A DNA stretch of 64,000 nt from Symbiodinium natans (GCA_905221605.1 CAJNDS010000125.1:91001-155000); one strand, 5' to 3'; shown: positions 29,259-39,516, counted from the stretch's first letter. Notes: generated by a model not told the origin, from the sequence alone. A program made the numbers and translations.

Positions 29259-29269
29259 AAGGGACAGGC

Positions 29270-29480
29270 TCAGGGTTTAGGGTTTAGGGTATAGGGTATA
29301 GGGTATAGGGGGTTCAGTGTTTAGGGTTTAGGGTTTAGGGTTTAGGGTTTAGGGTTTAGGGCTCAGGGTTTAGGGTTTAGGGCTCAGGGTTTAGGGTTTA
29401 GGGTTTAGGGTATAGGGTATAGCGTTTAGTGTTTCGGGTTTAGGGTTTAGGGTTTAGGGTTTAGGGTTTAGGGTTTAGTT
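29270..29480 (+). repeat. TTTAGGG array with TATAGGG
   Basis: About 26 heptamers with two short TATAGGG blocks. Confidence 0.95.
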
Positions 29481-29534
29481 TAGGGTGAAATTGTTGGGTT
29501 TAGGGCTTAAGGTTTAGGGTTTAAACTCTGAAGC

Positions 29535-29632
29535 CTAAACCCTAAAAACCCTCAGCTCCACAGAGATCAACTTCCGATCTTTTTGGGGAGAGGGAGAGTC
29601 TGGACGGGGCCTTCCGCTGCAACAGGAGCTGC
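29535..29632 (-). CDS. Exon, basic
   Basis: The minus strand reads GQLLLQRKAPSRLSLSPKRS, then EVDLCGAEG. CCCTAAA on the left, TTTAGGG on the right. Confidence 0.6.
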
Positions 29633-29939
29633 CCCTGGCAGCGTCAGGGTTCCAGGTAGAGGTATAGGGTTTAGGGTAAAAATAGGGGCCGCCCTATAAT
29701 AAGGACCCCCAAAATAACGCAAAATAACGCAGAATCAACGAGCAAAGACAAACTTAAGGCCCTTAGGATTCAGGGTTTATGGCTTAGGCACCCTGTGCCC
29801 CACAAACCCTACAAACCCTATAAACCCTATAAACCCTCGGAATAACTCCTTTAGTCTCAGACTTCAACTCTAGCCTGGCCCTGAACCCAAAAGAGCTCTC
29901 ATTAGAGGGGGAGAAAAAGGCGCCTAAATCCAGAGCCCC

Positions 29940-30085
29940 CCTACCATCATGAGTTCCCCTACTAACCCCCCTCCATACTAGCCCTCCTAGGTTCCCGCCT
30001 TCAGTAACCTGAATTAGGCTCAATAATCCCGAAATACCCGGAGGGGGGGGGGGGGGGGGGGTAGTGTAGAGGGGGTTTAGTAGGG
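29940..30085. mobile_element. Introner-like, TAGTAGGGGAAC ends
   Basis: Inverted ends GAGTTCCCCTACTAACCCCC and GGGGGTTTAGTAGGGGAAAC around a region with a 19-bp poly-G. A nearby exon fragment reads FWGDGPTLI (minus, 30085-30115). Confidence 0.6.
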
Positions 30086-30457
30086 GAAACGATGAGGGTC
30101 GGCCCGTCACCCCAGAAGGCCTGAAACGCTAAAACTTCGCACCCCCAAAACACCCCCTCAACCTTAAACCCTAAGCCCTAAACCCTAAGCCCCAAGCCTT
30201 AAACCCTAAACCCTAAACCCTAAACTCCACGAAGCCAGGAACTCTAAACCCAAACACACCTTGACCCGTACACTCCACCCGAAGATAAGGTTTAGGGTTT
30301 AGGGTTAGAGACTTGGGCCCTGAAGCTACTTTTTTGAGAACCCCTTCAAGGCCCAAGTAAACCCTAAACCCTAAACCCTAAACCCCTAAACCCTAAACCC
30401 TAAACCCTAAACATATGGGTACATGGACCCCTAGTCTGAGGTTGGGACCCTGGGGCC

Positions 30458-30690
30458 CTAAGTATGGCCCCTTTACCTTATGGTAAAAAGGGATCCGAAG
30501 CATGGGCCCTTAATATAGGTATAGTGTTGTTTTTCTTTTCTAGGGGTCTCCTTGTTCATTGTTGGGAGAATATTTAAAAATTTAAACTTGTTATTCCGTA
30601 TTGGGTGTATAAGTACCCTCAAACATGTAAAATGATACCCAACTATGACAAAGTCTTCTTCTAAGGGACCCAGATGAAGGGCCCATACTT
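30458..30690. mobile_element. Introner, AAGTATGGGCCCTT family
   Basis: Ends AAGTATGGCCCCTTTA and AAGGGCCCATACTTGG are inverted copies. AT-rich interior. It abuts the exon 30690-30775 at its right. A related element lies at about 56385-56500. Confidence 0.75.
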
Positions 30691-30775
30691 GGAATCTTGG
30701 AGTCATAGTATTCCCGAGCCTCGACCAGCACCTCAGCCGCCGGGTATCCGCTGGGAGGCAGCTTTGTCTGCAAAG
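30690..30775 (-). CDS. Exon, unknown
   Basis: After TTGCAG the minus strand reads TKLPPSGYPAAEVLVEAREY, then YDSKIPS, ending exactly at the introner boundary. Confidence 0.7.
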
Positions 30776-30914
30776 GGGTGGTCTTTTGGGGTTTGGGGTT
30801 TAGGGTTTAGGATTTAGGGCTTAGGGTTTTGGGGGGTTCAGGGGGTTTGGGATTTAGGGCTTCGGTGGTTTTGGGGGTCCAGGGCGTAGGGCGAAGGCGT
30901 GCAGGGTTCAGGGT

Positions 30915-31045
30915 TCGGGCAGCAAAATCAGAAACCCAGGACCGTTATGCTTCAAAATTAGCGCCGAAGCTTGCCCTAGCCAGCAGGAAGCTGGCTTAGA
31001 CTCTAAGCCCTTCCACTGCTCACGATTCTTGAGTTCGACGGGATC
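30915..31045 (-). CDS. Exon, unknown
   Basis: After CTCAAG the minus strand reads NREQWKGLESKPASCWLGQA, then ALILKHNGPGFLILL. About 37 codons, strongly protein-like. Confidence 0.65.
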
Positions 31046-31369
31046 GTGGGTTTAGGCTTTCATGACGCTCTAAACCATAAACCCCCCCAAAGCCCAAAAA
31101 CCAAAAAGTTGCACCCCAAATAAACCAACAGCTTTCAACTCTAAACCACAAACCCCTAAACCCGAAACCCCGAAAACCTAAACCCGAAACCCTGAAAACC
31201 CTCAACCCGAAACCCCAAAGCCGCAAAGGCCCTGTGCCCGGCAAAAGAGCACTTGAGGCCTTGATGCCCGCATCATCCTGGACCTGGTCTCAGAACCCTA
31301 AACCCTAAACCCTAAACCCTAAACCCTAAACCCTAAACCCTAAGCCCTAAACCCTAAACCCTAAACCCT

Positions 31370-31412
31370 ACATCTGCGGTTTTTTCTGTTCGCAATTGCT
31401 CCAGTCCTTTAG
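31370..31412 (-). CDS. Short exon
   Basis: The minus strand reads GLEQLRTEKTADVG. Confidence 0.5.
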
Positions 31413-31591
31413 GGCTTTTAGGGCTTCTAGGGCTTCTAGGGCTTTTAGGGGTTTAGGGGGTTTATCTGTTATTCAGGGCTTAGGGCTTTTGGGGCTAAGG
31501 GCTTTTTGAGGGTTCGGGCTTTTAGAAGTTAGGGCTTAGAGGTGCGGACCCTAAACCCTGACACCCTGAATCCTAAACTCTGGACCCTGAC

Positions 31592-31770
31592 ACCCTCTCC
31601 GAGACCCCGCCAGTTAGGGAGTGGGGAGGGGGGAAGAGCGGTGCAAGGGCTTGAGAAGGTTGGCTTCAGAAGGCTTTTTTGCTTTGTGGGGGGGAGGGGG
31701 GGTTCGGGCTCAGGTGGAAGTTGTTCGGGATGTTGGGCGATGGAGGGATCGGCGGAACCGGATTCTACCA
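31592..31770 (-). CDS. Exon, Pro-rich linker
   Basis: About 58 codons: SGSADPSIAQHPEQLPPEPE, then PPPPPHKAKKPSEANLLKPL. A disordered Pro/Glu/Lys linker. A second minus frame is also Pro-rich, but this one is more balanced. Confidence 0.6.
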
Positions 31771-31904
31771 GAAGAATCCCTAAACCACCCTAAACCCTAA
31801 ACCCTAAACCCTGAACCCTAAACCCTAAACCCTAAACCCTAAACCCTAAACCCTGAACCCTAGCTACCTTTTTGGGCTTGCAGGTCTAGGGTGCAGCGCT
31901 TCAG

Positions 31905-31972
31905 TGTCGGAACGTGAGTCGAAGCTTTATGGGATTTCCTAGCGAGTCGCATGTGGGGTGTTTGGCCACCTT
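31905..31972 (-). CDS. Exon, unknown
   Basis: After ACAAG the minus strand reads VAKHPTCDSLGNPIKLRLTF. Confidence 0.6.
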
Positions 31973-32084
31973 GTATATAAGCAGGAATACAAACTCATTA
32001 ACCCTAAACCCTGAACACTCTAAAAAAGCCCCATAAGCCCTATCTAAGCCCTGCAAACAAGTACTCGGGTTGAAGGTTCGGGAT

Positions 32085-32122
32085 TTGGCTTACAATCGGA
32101 GTCGCGCGGCCACATCCGCAAC
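32085..32122 (-). CDS. Very short possible exon
   Basis: The minus strand reads VLVADVAARLRL. Too short to be sure. Confidence 0.3.
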
Positions 32123-32254
32123 CAGGACCCCAAACCCCAGAAGCCCAATGAGCCCTATAAACCCTACTAACACTCTGAACCCTATCAACCCTATAAACCC
32201 TATAAGCCCTATCAACCCGAAACCCTATCAACCCTAAACCCTAGCAACCCTGAA

Positions 32255-32322
32255 CCGGTCTTCCAATATGCCTCGGCATGGGTCGTCTCCTCTCGCGGTG
32301 GCGTGCCAACCTGGCGAACCCA
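32255..32322 (-). CDS. Exon, unknown
   Basis: The minus strand reads GTPPREETTHAEAYWKTGSG. CCCTATAAA/CCCTAAA on the left, TTTAGGG on the right. Confidence 0.6.
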
Positions 32323-32595
32323 TGTGGCTTTAGGATTTCGAGGTTTAGGGTTTAGGGTTTAAGTAGGGTTTCGGGTTTACGGTTTAAGGATTTGGAGTTG
32401 AGGATATCGAATTAGGGTTTAGGCGTTAGGACTAAGTGCTTAGGGTTTGCTTGAAATTCATAGGCAGCTCTCTTAGAATCCCTAAACCCTAAACCTTAAA
32501 CCCTAAACCCTAAACCCTAAAGGTTATATGTACTTCTACAGAAGCTCTGTATAGATCAAGGCCTTAGGGCGGTTTTGGGCTCAGGCCTTTTCAGG

Positions 32596-32763
32596 TTTAG
32601 GGTTTAGGGTTTAGGGTTTAGGGTTTACGGTTTACGGTTTAGGGTTTAGGGTTTGGGGTTTAGGGTTTAGGGTTTAGGGTTTAGGGTTTAGGGTTTAGGG
32701 TTTAGGGTTTAGGGTTTAGGGTTTAGGGTTTAGGGTTTAGGGTTAGGGTTTAGGGTTTAGGGC
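32596..32763 (+). repeat. TTTAGGG array
   Basis: About 23 heptamers. Confidence 0.95.
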
Positions 32764-32784
32764 CCTCAGGAGAATTCTAAGAAC

Positions 32785-32850
32785 CCATGCGGGGAGGGCT
32801 TGAGGATGGCACACATGCTTCAGCTGCCAGTCCTGCTGCCCTGAGCACTA
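32785..32850 (-). CDS. Exon, unknown
   Basis: The minus strand reads GQQDWQLKHVCHPQALPAWV. Confidence 0.55.
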
Positions 32851-33147
32851 AACCCTAAACCCTAAACCCTAAACCCTAAACCCTAAACCCTAAACCCTAA
32901 ATGGTATTGGGCTCTTGGCCCAAGGCTTTCCGATGCCGAGCGCAGGGCTTTTAGGAAGTTGGTTCAGGGCGTAAGACCCTAAACCCTAAACCCTAAACCC
33001 TAAACCCTGAACCCTAAACCCTAAACCCTAAATCCTAAACCCAACCCCTCAAACCCTCCCACAGCTTAACAATCCTATGCCCTCAACCACCGCTTATGTG
33101 CGCCCGAGGGGGAGAGGGGGCCGGCTAAAACCCCAAACCCCACCCCA

Positions 33148-33222
33148 GCCTCGAGAGGCGAGGCGGTTCCATTCATTATGGGGGCCGCTTGAGGCTCCTG
33201 TGCGGCGGCAACCGGAAACCCA
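33148..33222 (-). CDS. Exon, unknown
   Basis: The minus strand reads PVAAAQEPQAAPIMNGTASP, then LEAG. Confidence 0.6.
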
Positions 33223-33344
33223 TACGAAGGTTCATGTGCCGTTGAAGAATTAGGGCTTAGGGTTTAGGGTTTATGTTTTTTGCGGTTTTGGGCTTAGGGT
33301 TTGGGGTTCGGGTTAGGGTCCCAAAACCATGTGCGCAGTACTAT

Positions 33345-33440
33345 AAGACCGCAGAAATCAAGACATCAGATTTGTTGAGGAGATGATAGAAGAAGCCAAA
33401 GCCCAGCGCGATGGGTTTGGCACGACTTCCCCCTAGCAGG
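33345..33440. CDS. Exon, strand ambiguous
   Basis: Plus reads DIRFVEEMIEEAKAQRDGFG. Minus reads PIALGFGFFYHLLNKSDVLI. Both are strongly protein-like. The charged plus peptide is more convincing alone, while context favours minus. Confidence 0.45.
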
Positions 33441-33594
33441 GTCGACTCAAACCTACTACTCGTGCTTTGAAGGTTCTTGTAGTTAGGGCTAGGGGCTAGG
33501 GTGTTCCGCGCCAATTCAATATGGGAAATCTACCCACCAGCAACTGTCTTAGATTCTTAGTTAACCGTAAACCATGAACCCTACGCCCTATACA

Positions 33595-33665
33595 CGCAGG
33601 ACCACAAGTCACAACGTCTGGGCAACCGTCCTCCCAAGCGCGTGCTTCGTTCGCCTGCCGGACAA
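33595..33665 (-). CDS. Exon, unknown
   Basis: The minus strand reads RQANEARAWEDGCPDVVTCG. Confidence 0.65.
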
Positions 33666-33839
33666 GAGGTCTCAGGGCTTCAGAACCCCTAAACCCTAAA
33701 TAGGGCTTAGGGTCTATAGGGTGCAGTGTTTAGGGCTTCGGGTTTAGGCTTTAGAGTTTAGAGATTAGGGTTTAGGGTATCGGGTTTTAGTGTTCAGAGA
33801 AATCGAACCCCTGAACCCCCACTTTGCCCCCCTCGACCT

Positions 33840-34045
33840 CCCCTAGTGTTAAGCACAGACATTCGAGCACAGTAATGTCCACAGTACTTATACGGTATTG
33901 CAGAGTGTAGTCGAGACAGTGTACAGTATCGTATAGTGAAGTACACTGGAGTGCAGCAAGGTATGTGGTAGCATGTCGACGTCTACTGCCGCACAAGCAT
34001 AAAGCGGAATACACTTCAGCATAGTATAGTCAAGTCTACTATAAA
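33840..34045. repeat. Degenerate ACAGTA/TATAGT short-period repeat
   Basis: The words ACAGTA, GTATAGT, GTACAGT and GTACACT recur every 10-20 bp, giving a quasi-periodic tract unlike any other in the window. Confidence 0.6.
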
Positions 34046-34099
34046 CATATCCGGAAGATGTTAAACTAGGGGGTTGGGCGCGGGGGCGGGAAAGTGAAT

Positions 34100-34860
34100 C
34101 TTGCCATATAAGGGGAAGGGATACCCCATGCCTAAACCTACAAGCCTTTACACCCTAAGCAATTCAAGCCGAAAACCCAGCCCGCCTCGGGCGACGCAGG
34201 CGCCCCGGGAGCCTAACCAGAGAGGCCATGGAAGGATCAAAGTTGTGGGGAAGTTCGGCTTGCGAATTTTAGGGCTCAGGCGGTAAGGATTTAGGGCTGG
34301 TACACCACTACGGGAAGTAATGTGCAAGGACTAGTCAAGGGGCACTCTCAACCCCAATGTTGTGCATAAAGCTTGCAGCTGAGGGGTCCTTTTACTTAGG
34401 TGTCGTACTATATAGGGACCTCAAAAGGGAACCTACTTTACGGAGAGAACGCAGTAGTGGAACAACCTTGAGATTGGAGTCTGGATCCCTTACTTTAGAG
34501 AGATTAGCCCTGAACCCCAAAAGTCCGAAGAAACAACAGCAGAAACTCACGGACCCCGAAACCCTCTACCCTAAACCCTGAACCCTCAACCCTAAAACCC
34601 TAACCCCCAAGCCCCAAAACCTAAACCCACCCTAAACCGCAAACCCTCCAACCCCAGACTATACTACCCTTGGAACCTGAATAAAAAAGTCATTTTAAAT
34701 ATCTTCTTGGGTTTATATAAACAAAACAAAATAATTCCGAAGGGGGAGAAAGCAGAAGTCCAAAGCGCAATTGCGGAAACTCCAAAACCCTAAACCCGAA
34801 ACCCTAAACCCTAAACCTAAACCCTGAACCCTAAACCCTAAACCCTAAGCCCAAACCGCC
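34100..34860. other. Unique and degenerate intronic sequence
   Basis: Short plus frames (34101-34286, 34357-34581) have no splice context. CCCTAAA-like blocks occur at 34560-34640 and 34785-34855. Confidence 0.4.
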
Positions 34861-34874
34861 CAAACCGAAGCAGA

Positions 34875-34935
34875 AACTCCAAAAGTGAGACCTCCTCGCG
34901 GACGTCACTGGCGGGGGCTGGCTGCACCTGCCAGA
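34875..34935 (-). CDS. Exon, unknown
   Basis: The minus strand reads VPWVWQVQPAPASDVREEVS. CCCTAAA on the left, TTTAGGG on the right. Confidence 0.65.
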
Positions 34936-34957
34936 CCCATGGAACTGAGGGTTTCTA

Positions 34958-35054
34958 GGGTTTAGTGTTTAGGGTTTAGGGTTTAGGGTTTAGTGTTTAG
35001 GGTTTAGGGTTTAGGGTTTAGGGTTTAGGGTTTAGGGTTTAGGGTTTAGGGTTC
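34958..35054 (+). repeat. TTTAGGG array
   Basis: About 13 heptamers. Confidence 0.95.
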
Positions 35055-35227
35055 ATGTAGGGGGTTTAAGGCTTAGGGGTGCCTAGGGGTTAGGGGTTTA
35101 GGAGGTTTTGGATTTAGCCTTTCGGGGTGCGGGGGTTTAGCGATTTAGGGATTTGGGGGGTTTAGGGATACAAAGGTTAGGGCGTAGGGTCTAAGGGTTT
35201 TGGGGGGGTTTAGTGAAGATTCAGGAG

Positions 35228-35400
35228 CTTCATCAAAGCAGCGTGCTTTGAGTTGTGGGTATGCCAGGATCAGCCTGGGATTTCCGAACATGGCAGAGCA
35301 GGGAGAACTTTGAGGTGTACGTTTCCTGTGGCAAAACACAAATCGCAAGCAGTTGCGACTCGTGCTTCTGCACGACCTGAAAGACTCACTGGCAATTGTA
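35228..35400 (-). CDS. Exon, unknown
   Basis: The minus strand reads ESQLLAICVLPQETYTSKFS, then LLCHVRKSQADPGIPTTQST. A second minus frame (35145-35348) overlaps. Confidence 0.55.
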
Positions 35401-35411
35401 GACAGTTGCCC

Positions 35412-35480
35412 CTGAACCCTAAACCCTAAACCCTAAACCCTAAACCCTAAACCCTAAACCCTAAACCCTAAACCCTAAGC
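35412..35480 (-). repeat. CCCTAAA array
   Basis: About nine units. Confidence 0.95.
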
Positions 35481-35489
35481 CCTTCAGAT

Positions 35490-35570
35490 CTCAGCGTCTT
35501 CCTCTGCCAAGCACGCGGCCACCCCAGCGAGTGCAGCCAAGCATGATGTGGTAGACCGGCCCCAAATCCA
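35490..35570 (-). CDS. Exon, frame ambiguous
   Basis: Minus frames STTSCLAALAGVAACLAEED or VDLGPVYHIMLGCTRWGGRV. Confidence 0.5.
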
Positions 35571-35575
35571 CTGCC

Positions 35576-35860
35576 CTAAACCCTAAACCCTAAACCCTTA
35601 CCCCTTAAACCCTAAATCCTAAACCCCTAAACCCCTAAACACCTAAACCCCTAAACCCCTAAACCCCTAAACCCTAAACCCCTAAACCCCTAAACCCCTA
35701 AACCCCTAAACCCCTACACCCCTAAACCCCTAAACCCCTAAACCCCTAAACCCCTAAACCCCTAAACCCCTAAACCCCTAAACCCCCTAAACCCCCTAAA
35801 CCCTGAACCCTGAACCCTTACCTCTCAAACCCTAAACCCTAAACCCTAAACCCTTAAACC
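35576..35860 (-). repeat. CCCCTAAA octamer array
   Basis: About 25 units of the octamer CCCCTAAA, with CCCTAAA at both ends. Confidence 0.95.
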
Positions 35861-35887
35861 AGAAACCCCAAATCCCTAAACTCCAAA

Positions 35888-35965
35888 CCAAGCTCCACCT
35901 CGTCAAGCGGCAGCACGTCCGGCTCTGGCGACTTGTGTGGGACGTAGTCCTTGAACTCTAGGGCT
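35888..35965 (-). CDS. Exon, unknown
   Basis: The minus strand reads FKDYVPHKSPEPDVLPLDEV, then ELG. Ends at CTTG|GTTTGGAG. Confidence 0.65.
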
Positions 35966-36154
35966 GTCGGGTAAATTTAGGGTTTAGGGTTTAGGGTGTA
36001 GGGTTTAGGGTTTAGGGTTTAGGGTTTAGGGCTTAGGGCTTAGGGCTTAGGGCTTAGGGTTTAGGGTTTAGGGCTTAGGGCCTGCACCGTTGTTGGGGCA
36101 CCATTTAAACATGATCGTCTTTGTTCCTTTGTTGGGTTGATGTAGAATGATGTT

Positions 36155-36470
36155 CAGCAATGACCCAGTGTAGGGCTGTAGGGTAAACTTGTGGGGACTC
36201 GGCGCGGTTTGGGGCTTCGGGCTTATGGTGTTAATTAGGGTTTATAGGGGTTTGTAGAACTGCAGGGCTGTATGGGAAACTTGGGGGGGGGAGGGGGGGG
36301 AGGGGTTGGCGCTGTCCAGGGCTTATGGCTTGTGAGTTTTTATAGGGTTTATAGGGATGATGGGGTTTACAGACCTTATAGAACTGTAGCCCTGTAGGGT
36401 AAAGTTGGGGGCCTTGACGCGGTGTGGGGTTTGGGGTTGATCAGGGTTTAGGCGCTTTAGGGTTTATAAG
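36155..36470. repeat. Three-copy tandem repeat, about 115 bp
   Basis: Copies start near 36170, 36265 and 36380; shared words are AGGGCTGTAGGGTAAACTTG (variably diverged) and GGCGCGGTTTGGGGCTT-like. Not telomeric, no exon. Confidence 0.65.
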
Positions 36471-36577
36471 GCTTATGGGCTTAGGGCTTATGGGTTAGGG
36501 TTTGTAGGGTTTAGGGTTTATGGGCTTAGGGTTTGGGGCTTTAGGGGATTTCAGGGTTTAGGGGCGCCTGGGGTCTG

Positions 36578-36648
36578 TAGGGCTGCCAGGGTAGAGAGGA
36601 CTTCTACGGCCTTCGCGACTTCTGGACTTTGCAACGTACGGTGTCAGG
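36578..36648 (-). CDS. Exon, Ala/Leu helix
   Basis: The minus strand reads PEVAKAVEVLSTLAALQTPG. Confidence 0.65.
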
Positions 36649-36782
36649 ATTTTGCAATTTTGTTGGCTTTAGGGTCTTTCTAGGGGTTAGCCATTTGGGG
36701 ACTTAGACCCTAAACCCCAAACCCTAAACCCTAAAGCCTAAAGCCTAAAGCAGAAACCCTAAACCCTAAAGCCTAAAGCCTA

Positions 36783-36866
36783 CACCCTAAACCCTAAACC
36801 CTAAACCCTAAACCCTAAACCCTAAACCCTAAACCCTAAACCCTAAACCCTAAACCCTAAACCCTC
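36783..36866 (-). repeat. CCCTAAA array
   Basis: About 12 perfect units. Confidence 0.95.
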
Positions 36867-36867
36867 A

Positions 36868-36935
36868 TCATCGGGATCGAAATATCTTCGGCTTGACTGA
36901 AAAGTCCGGCGGCGTCCAGCGACGCTTAGCCCTGA
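36868..36935 (-). CDS. Exon, unknown
   Basis: After CTAAG the minus strand reads ASLDAAGLFSQAEDISIPMM, then AGG|GTTTAGGG. Confidence 0.65.
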
Positions 36936-37139
36936 ACTGTTTAGGGCTTAAGTTCTGGGAATTGCGGTCTAGAGGCTTATGTTTCGGGCTGCACCAACAA
37001 CCTTAAAACCTAAAGTTTAGGGTTTTAGGCCCTAAACCCTACACCCTAAACCCTAAACCCCACACCCTAAACCCTAAACCCTAAACCCACCCTCAACCCT
37101 CAGCACTAAACCAACCCTAAACCCTCAAACCTCAACCCT

Positions 37140-37225
37140 CTATGTCTCATCCTCGTCCTCCTGCTCGGAGTCGGCGGCATCTAAAGCGAACCACTCCACC
37201 TCGAGGCTTTCCAGGAGAGCAGGAA
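37140..37225 (-). CDS. Exon, acidic end
   Basis: The minus strand reads LLPALLESLEVEWFALDAAD, then SEQEDEDET and TAG. It may end at a GA donor in GACGAG|GATGAG. Confidence 0.7.
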
Positions 37226-37269
37226 GCAAAGGCTTAGGCTTTAACCCCAAAACCTCGCTTACTATGAAT

Positions 37270-37422
37270 GTGTATATATATATATATATATTGTACATAA
37301 AATGTACACTATGAATATATATATATATATATACATATATTAACTATTCTGATTTTATTGTTGTTTTTTATTGTTATTCCTGTTATTATTATTATTACTA
37401 TTATTATTGTTATTATTATTGC
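37270..37422. repeat. AT microsatellite and TTA repeats
   Basis: Two (TA)n tracts separated by TTGTACATAAAATGTACA, then (TTA)n. An AT-rich intron patch and the only such block in the window. Confidence 0.9.
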
Positions 37423-37771
37423 ACAAGCCCTAACCGATTCGTGGCAGTAGGCACGAAGTGTCGGTTGAAAGGACGGCTGGCTTGAGATGCGAAGTAAAAA
37501 AAACTTTTGGGTTTAGGGTTTAGGGTTTGGGGTTTGGGGTTTAGGGTCGGTTTAGGGTTTAGGGTTTAGTGGTCCAATGGGCGGGAGGGCATTTTCTCCG
37601 TCACTTGACAGGCTACTTGACTGGTGAATGCTTGAACTTGAGATGCTGAACCCTGAAGCTTCATCCCCACACCCCAAAACCCTAAACCCTAAACCCTAAA
37701 CCCTCAGGGTGGGCTCCTAGGGTTGAGGGTGCTGCGGGGCAGGTAGGCCACAAGACCCCAACAAAACTCAG

Positions 37772-37838
37772 ATGGCATCTTTAGGCTGTGGGGCGTTTGA
37801 CAGCGTCGACGACATCCGTTCGCGCTTGGCCCCTTGAA
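37772..37838 (-). CDS. Exon, unknown
   Basis: After TCAAG the minus strand reads GAKRERMSSTLSNAPQPKDA, then I and TGA. Either a C-terminus or a GA donor. Confidence 0.6.
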
Positions 37839-38034
37839 CCCTGAATCATGTAGGGCTAACCCTAAACCCTAAACCCTAAACCCTAAACCCTAAACCCTAA
37901 ACTAACATACAGGCCTTACGTAAGACCTACGAAGCTACCCCAGGGTTTCAAGGGCTGACAACGGCTTTGGGGGGGCTGGGCATTGGGGGCTTGTAGGCGA
38001 GACCGACGAGAGTAACCTAGCAACATAAAGGGTG

Positions 38035-38160
38035 CCCTTTCTGGTTTCAAGGGGATTAGAAGGGCACCTAATTAAACCCCCCAAAAAAAGATAAGGCTGC
38101 CCTTCCTGGTTTAAAAGGGATTAGAAGGGCACCGAATTGAACCCCCCAGAAAAGGTACTC
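38035..38160. repeat. Two tandem short inverted repeats
   Basis: GTGCCCTTTCTGGTTTCAAG...AGAAGGGCACC and a diverged second copy (CTGCCCTTCCTGG...AGAAGGGCACC) side by side. Each is itself a TGCCCTT/AAGGGCA inverted repeat. Confidence 0.7.
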
Positions 38161-38179
38161 CCTCCCTAAACCCTCAACA

Positions 38180-38232
38180 AACCGGCCTTTCCCCGTGCGT
38201 TCGTGGGGAGCTGGTCCTCCTGGCCCCCAGGC
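38180..38232 (-). CDS. Short exon
   Basis: The minus strand reads GGQEDQLPTNARGKAGLL. Confidence 0.5.
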
Positions 38233-38239
38233 CCTAAAC

Positions 38240-38400
38240 CCTAAAAGCCCTATAAGCCGTATCAACCCTATACGCCCTATAAGCCCTATAAGCCCTATAA
38301 ACCTCATAAACCCTATATAAACCCCATAAACCCTACAAACCCTATAAAACCCGATAAACCCTACAAATCCTATAAACCCTATGAACCCTATAAACCCTAA
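38240..38400 (-). repeat. CCCTATAAA/CCCTATAAG array
   Basis: About 17 nonamer-like units. The minus frame here (GFIGFIGFVGF) is an artefact. Confidence 0.9.
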
Positions 38401-38739
38401 ACCCGAAGCAAAAAGGCGTTTAGGGTCTAGGTTTTCGGGTTTGGGGTTTAGGGAGGACAATTGGGGATCGGGTGTGGAGTCCAGGGCTTGTAGGGTTTAG
38501 GGTTTAGGGTTTAGTGTTTAGGGTTTAGGGTTTCGGGTTTAGGGCAACCAGGTTCAGGGTACTTTCTACTTCAACTATACCTGTACATATCAGCTTTTCT
38601 GAGTCCTCTAAGTAGGTAAAAAGGTAGATTTCTAGTAGGGGATATAAGCATCCATGGGCCTGCAAGTCGACCCTTGAGACCATAAACCCGCAACCCCCCC
38701 TGCCTCAAAACCCTCAAAACCCTCAAAAAAAAATGAAAC

Positions 38740-38838
38740 CGTGAGGGTTTAGGGTTTAGGGTTTAGGGTTTAGGGTTTGGGGTTTAGGGTTTAGGGTTTA
38801 GGGTTTAGGGTTTAGGGTTTAGGGTTTAGGGTTTAAGG
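38740..38838 (+). repeat. TTTAGGG array
   Basis: About 14 heptamers. Confidence 0.95.
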
Positions 38839-38849
38839 AGCTAGGGGAG

Positions 38850-38922
38850 AATGGGCTCCAGAGCCAAACAACTCGGGAGACGATCTCAAATTTTCTATCC
38901 AGGATCACTAGACCCGAGGTAC
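38850..38922 (-). CDS. Exon, hydrophobic
   Basis: The minus strand reads GLVILDRKFEIVSRVVWLW. Confidence 0.6.
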
Positions 38923-39378
38923 CCTGAGCCCTAAACCCTAAAAAGGCTTTAGGGTTTTAGGTTGTGCCCCTAAGTAAGCCGTTTGGGGTTTGGGGGTTTT
39001 CCGTTTCTTGGATTTCAGGGCCTTGGAGTTTCAGGGTTCAGGATTTTCGGGGCTTCGGGGTGTTTAACTCGTGTGCCCCTGAGAGGGTTCCCTGATTTAC
39101 GGTCATACGGCCTCCTTCTTCTCCACCTTCTCCGCTGCTGTCTGCTTTGGTTCCTTGTGCCGTTTGTGGCCGAGGCTTTCGGGGTTAGTTCGGTTTCGGG
39201 TCTTTGGGGTTAAGAGTTTAGGGTTTAGGGCTTAATTTGCTTCGGGTCTTGTTTTTTAGAGTTTAGGGTTTAATTGCGGGTTTAGAACCTAGGGTTTAGG
39301 GGTTTGGGGGTTAGGGTCAAGGCTTAACCCTGCTCTTCAAACCTCTGACCCTCTTGCAGCACTGTGCATGGCTTGTGC

Positions 39379-39516
39379 TATAGGGTTCTTAAGGGACGGG
39401 GGTTCAAGGGTGGGTAGGTACCTAGGGAAACTTAGGGAAGCTTAGGGAACCTGGGGGACAAGTGGGGAGTACTTGGGGTGCCACGCCCCTTGAAACCCTC
39501 CCTTAAGAGCCCTACA
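39379..39516. mobile_element. Introner, GTTCTTAAGGGAG family (type copy)
   Basis: Inverted ends TATAGGGTTCTTAAGGGA and TCCCTTAAGAGCCCTACA. The interior contains GGTAGGTACCTAGGGAAACT. The flanking words TTGTGC (left) and TTGTGA (right) look like a 5-bp target duplication TTGTG. Relatives: 7165-7711, 16455-16625, 27414-27490. Confidence 0.8.

Noticed and set aside
38068-38460. 130-codon minus frame with GFIGFIGF
   Set aside because: Mostly translated CCCTATAAA repeats; only a short part (38180-38232) may be an exon.
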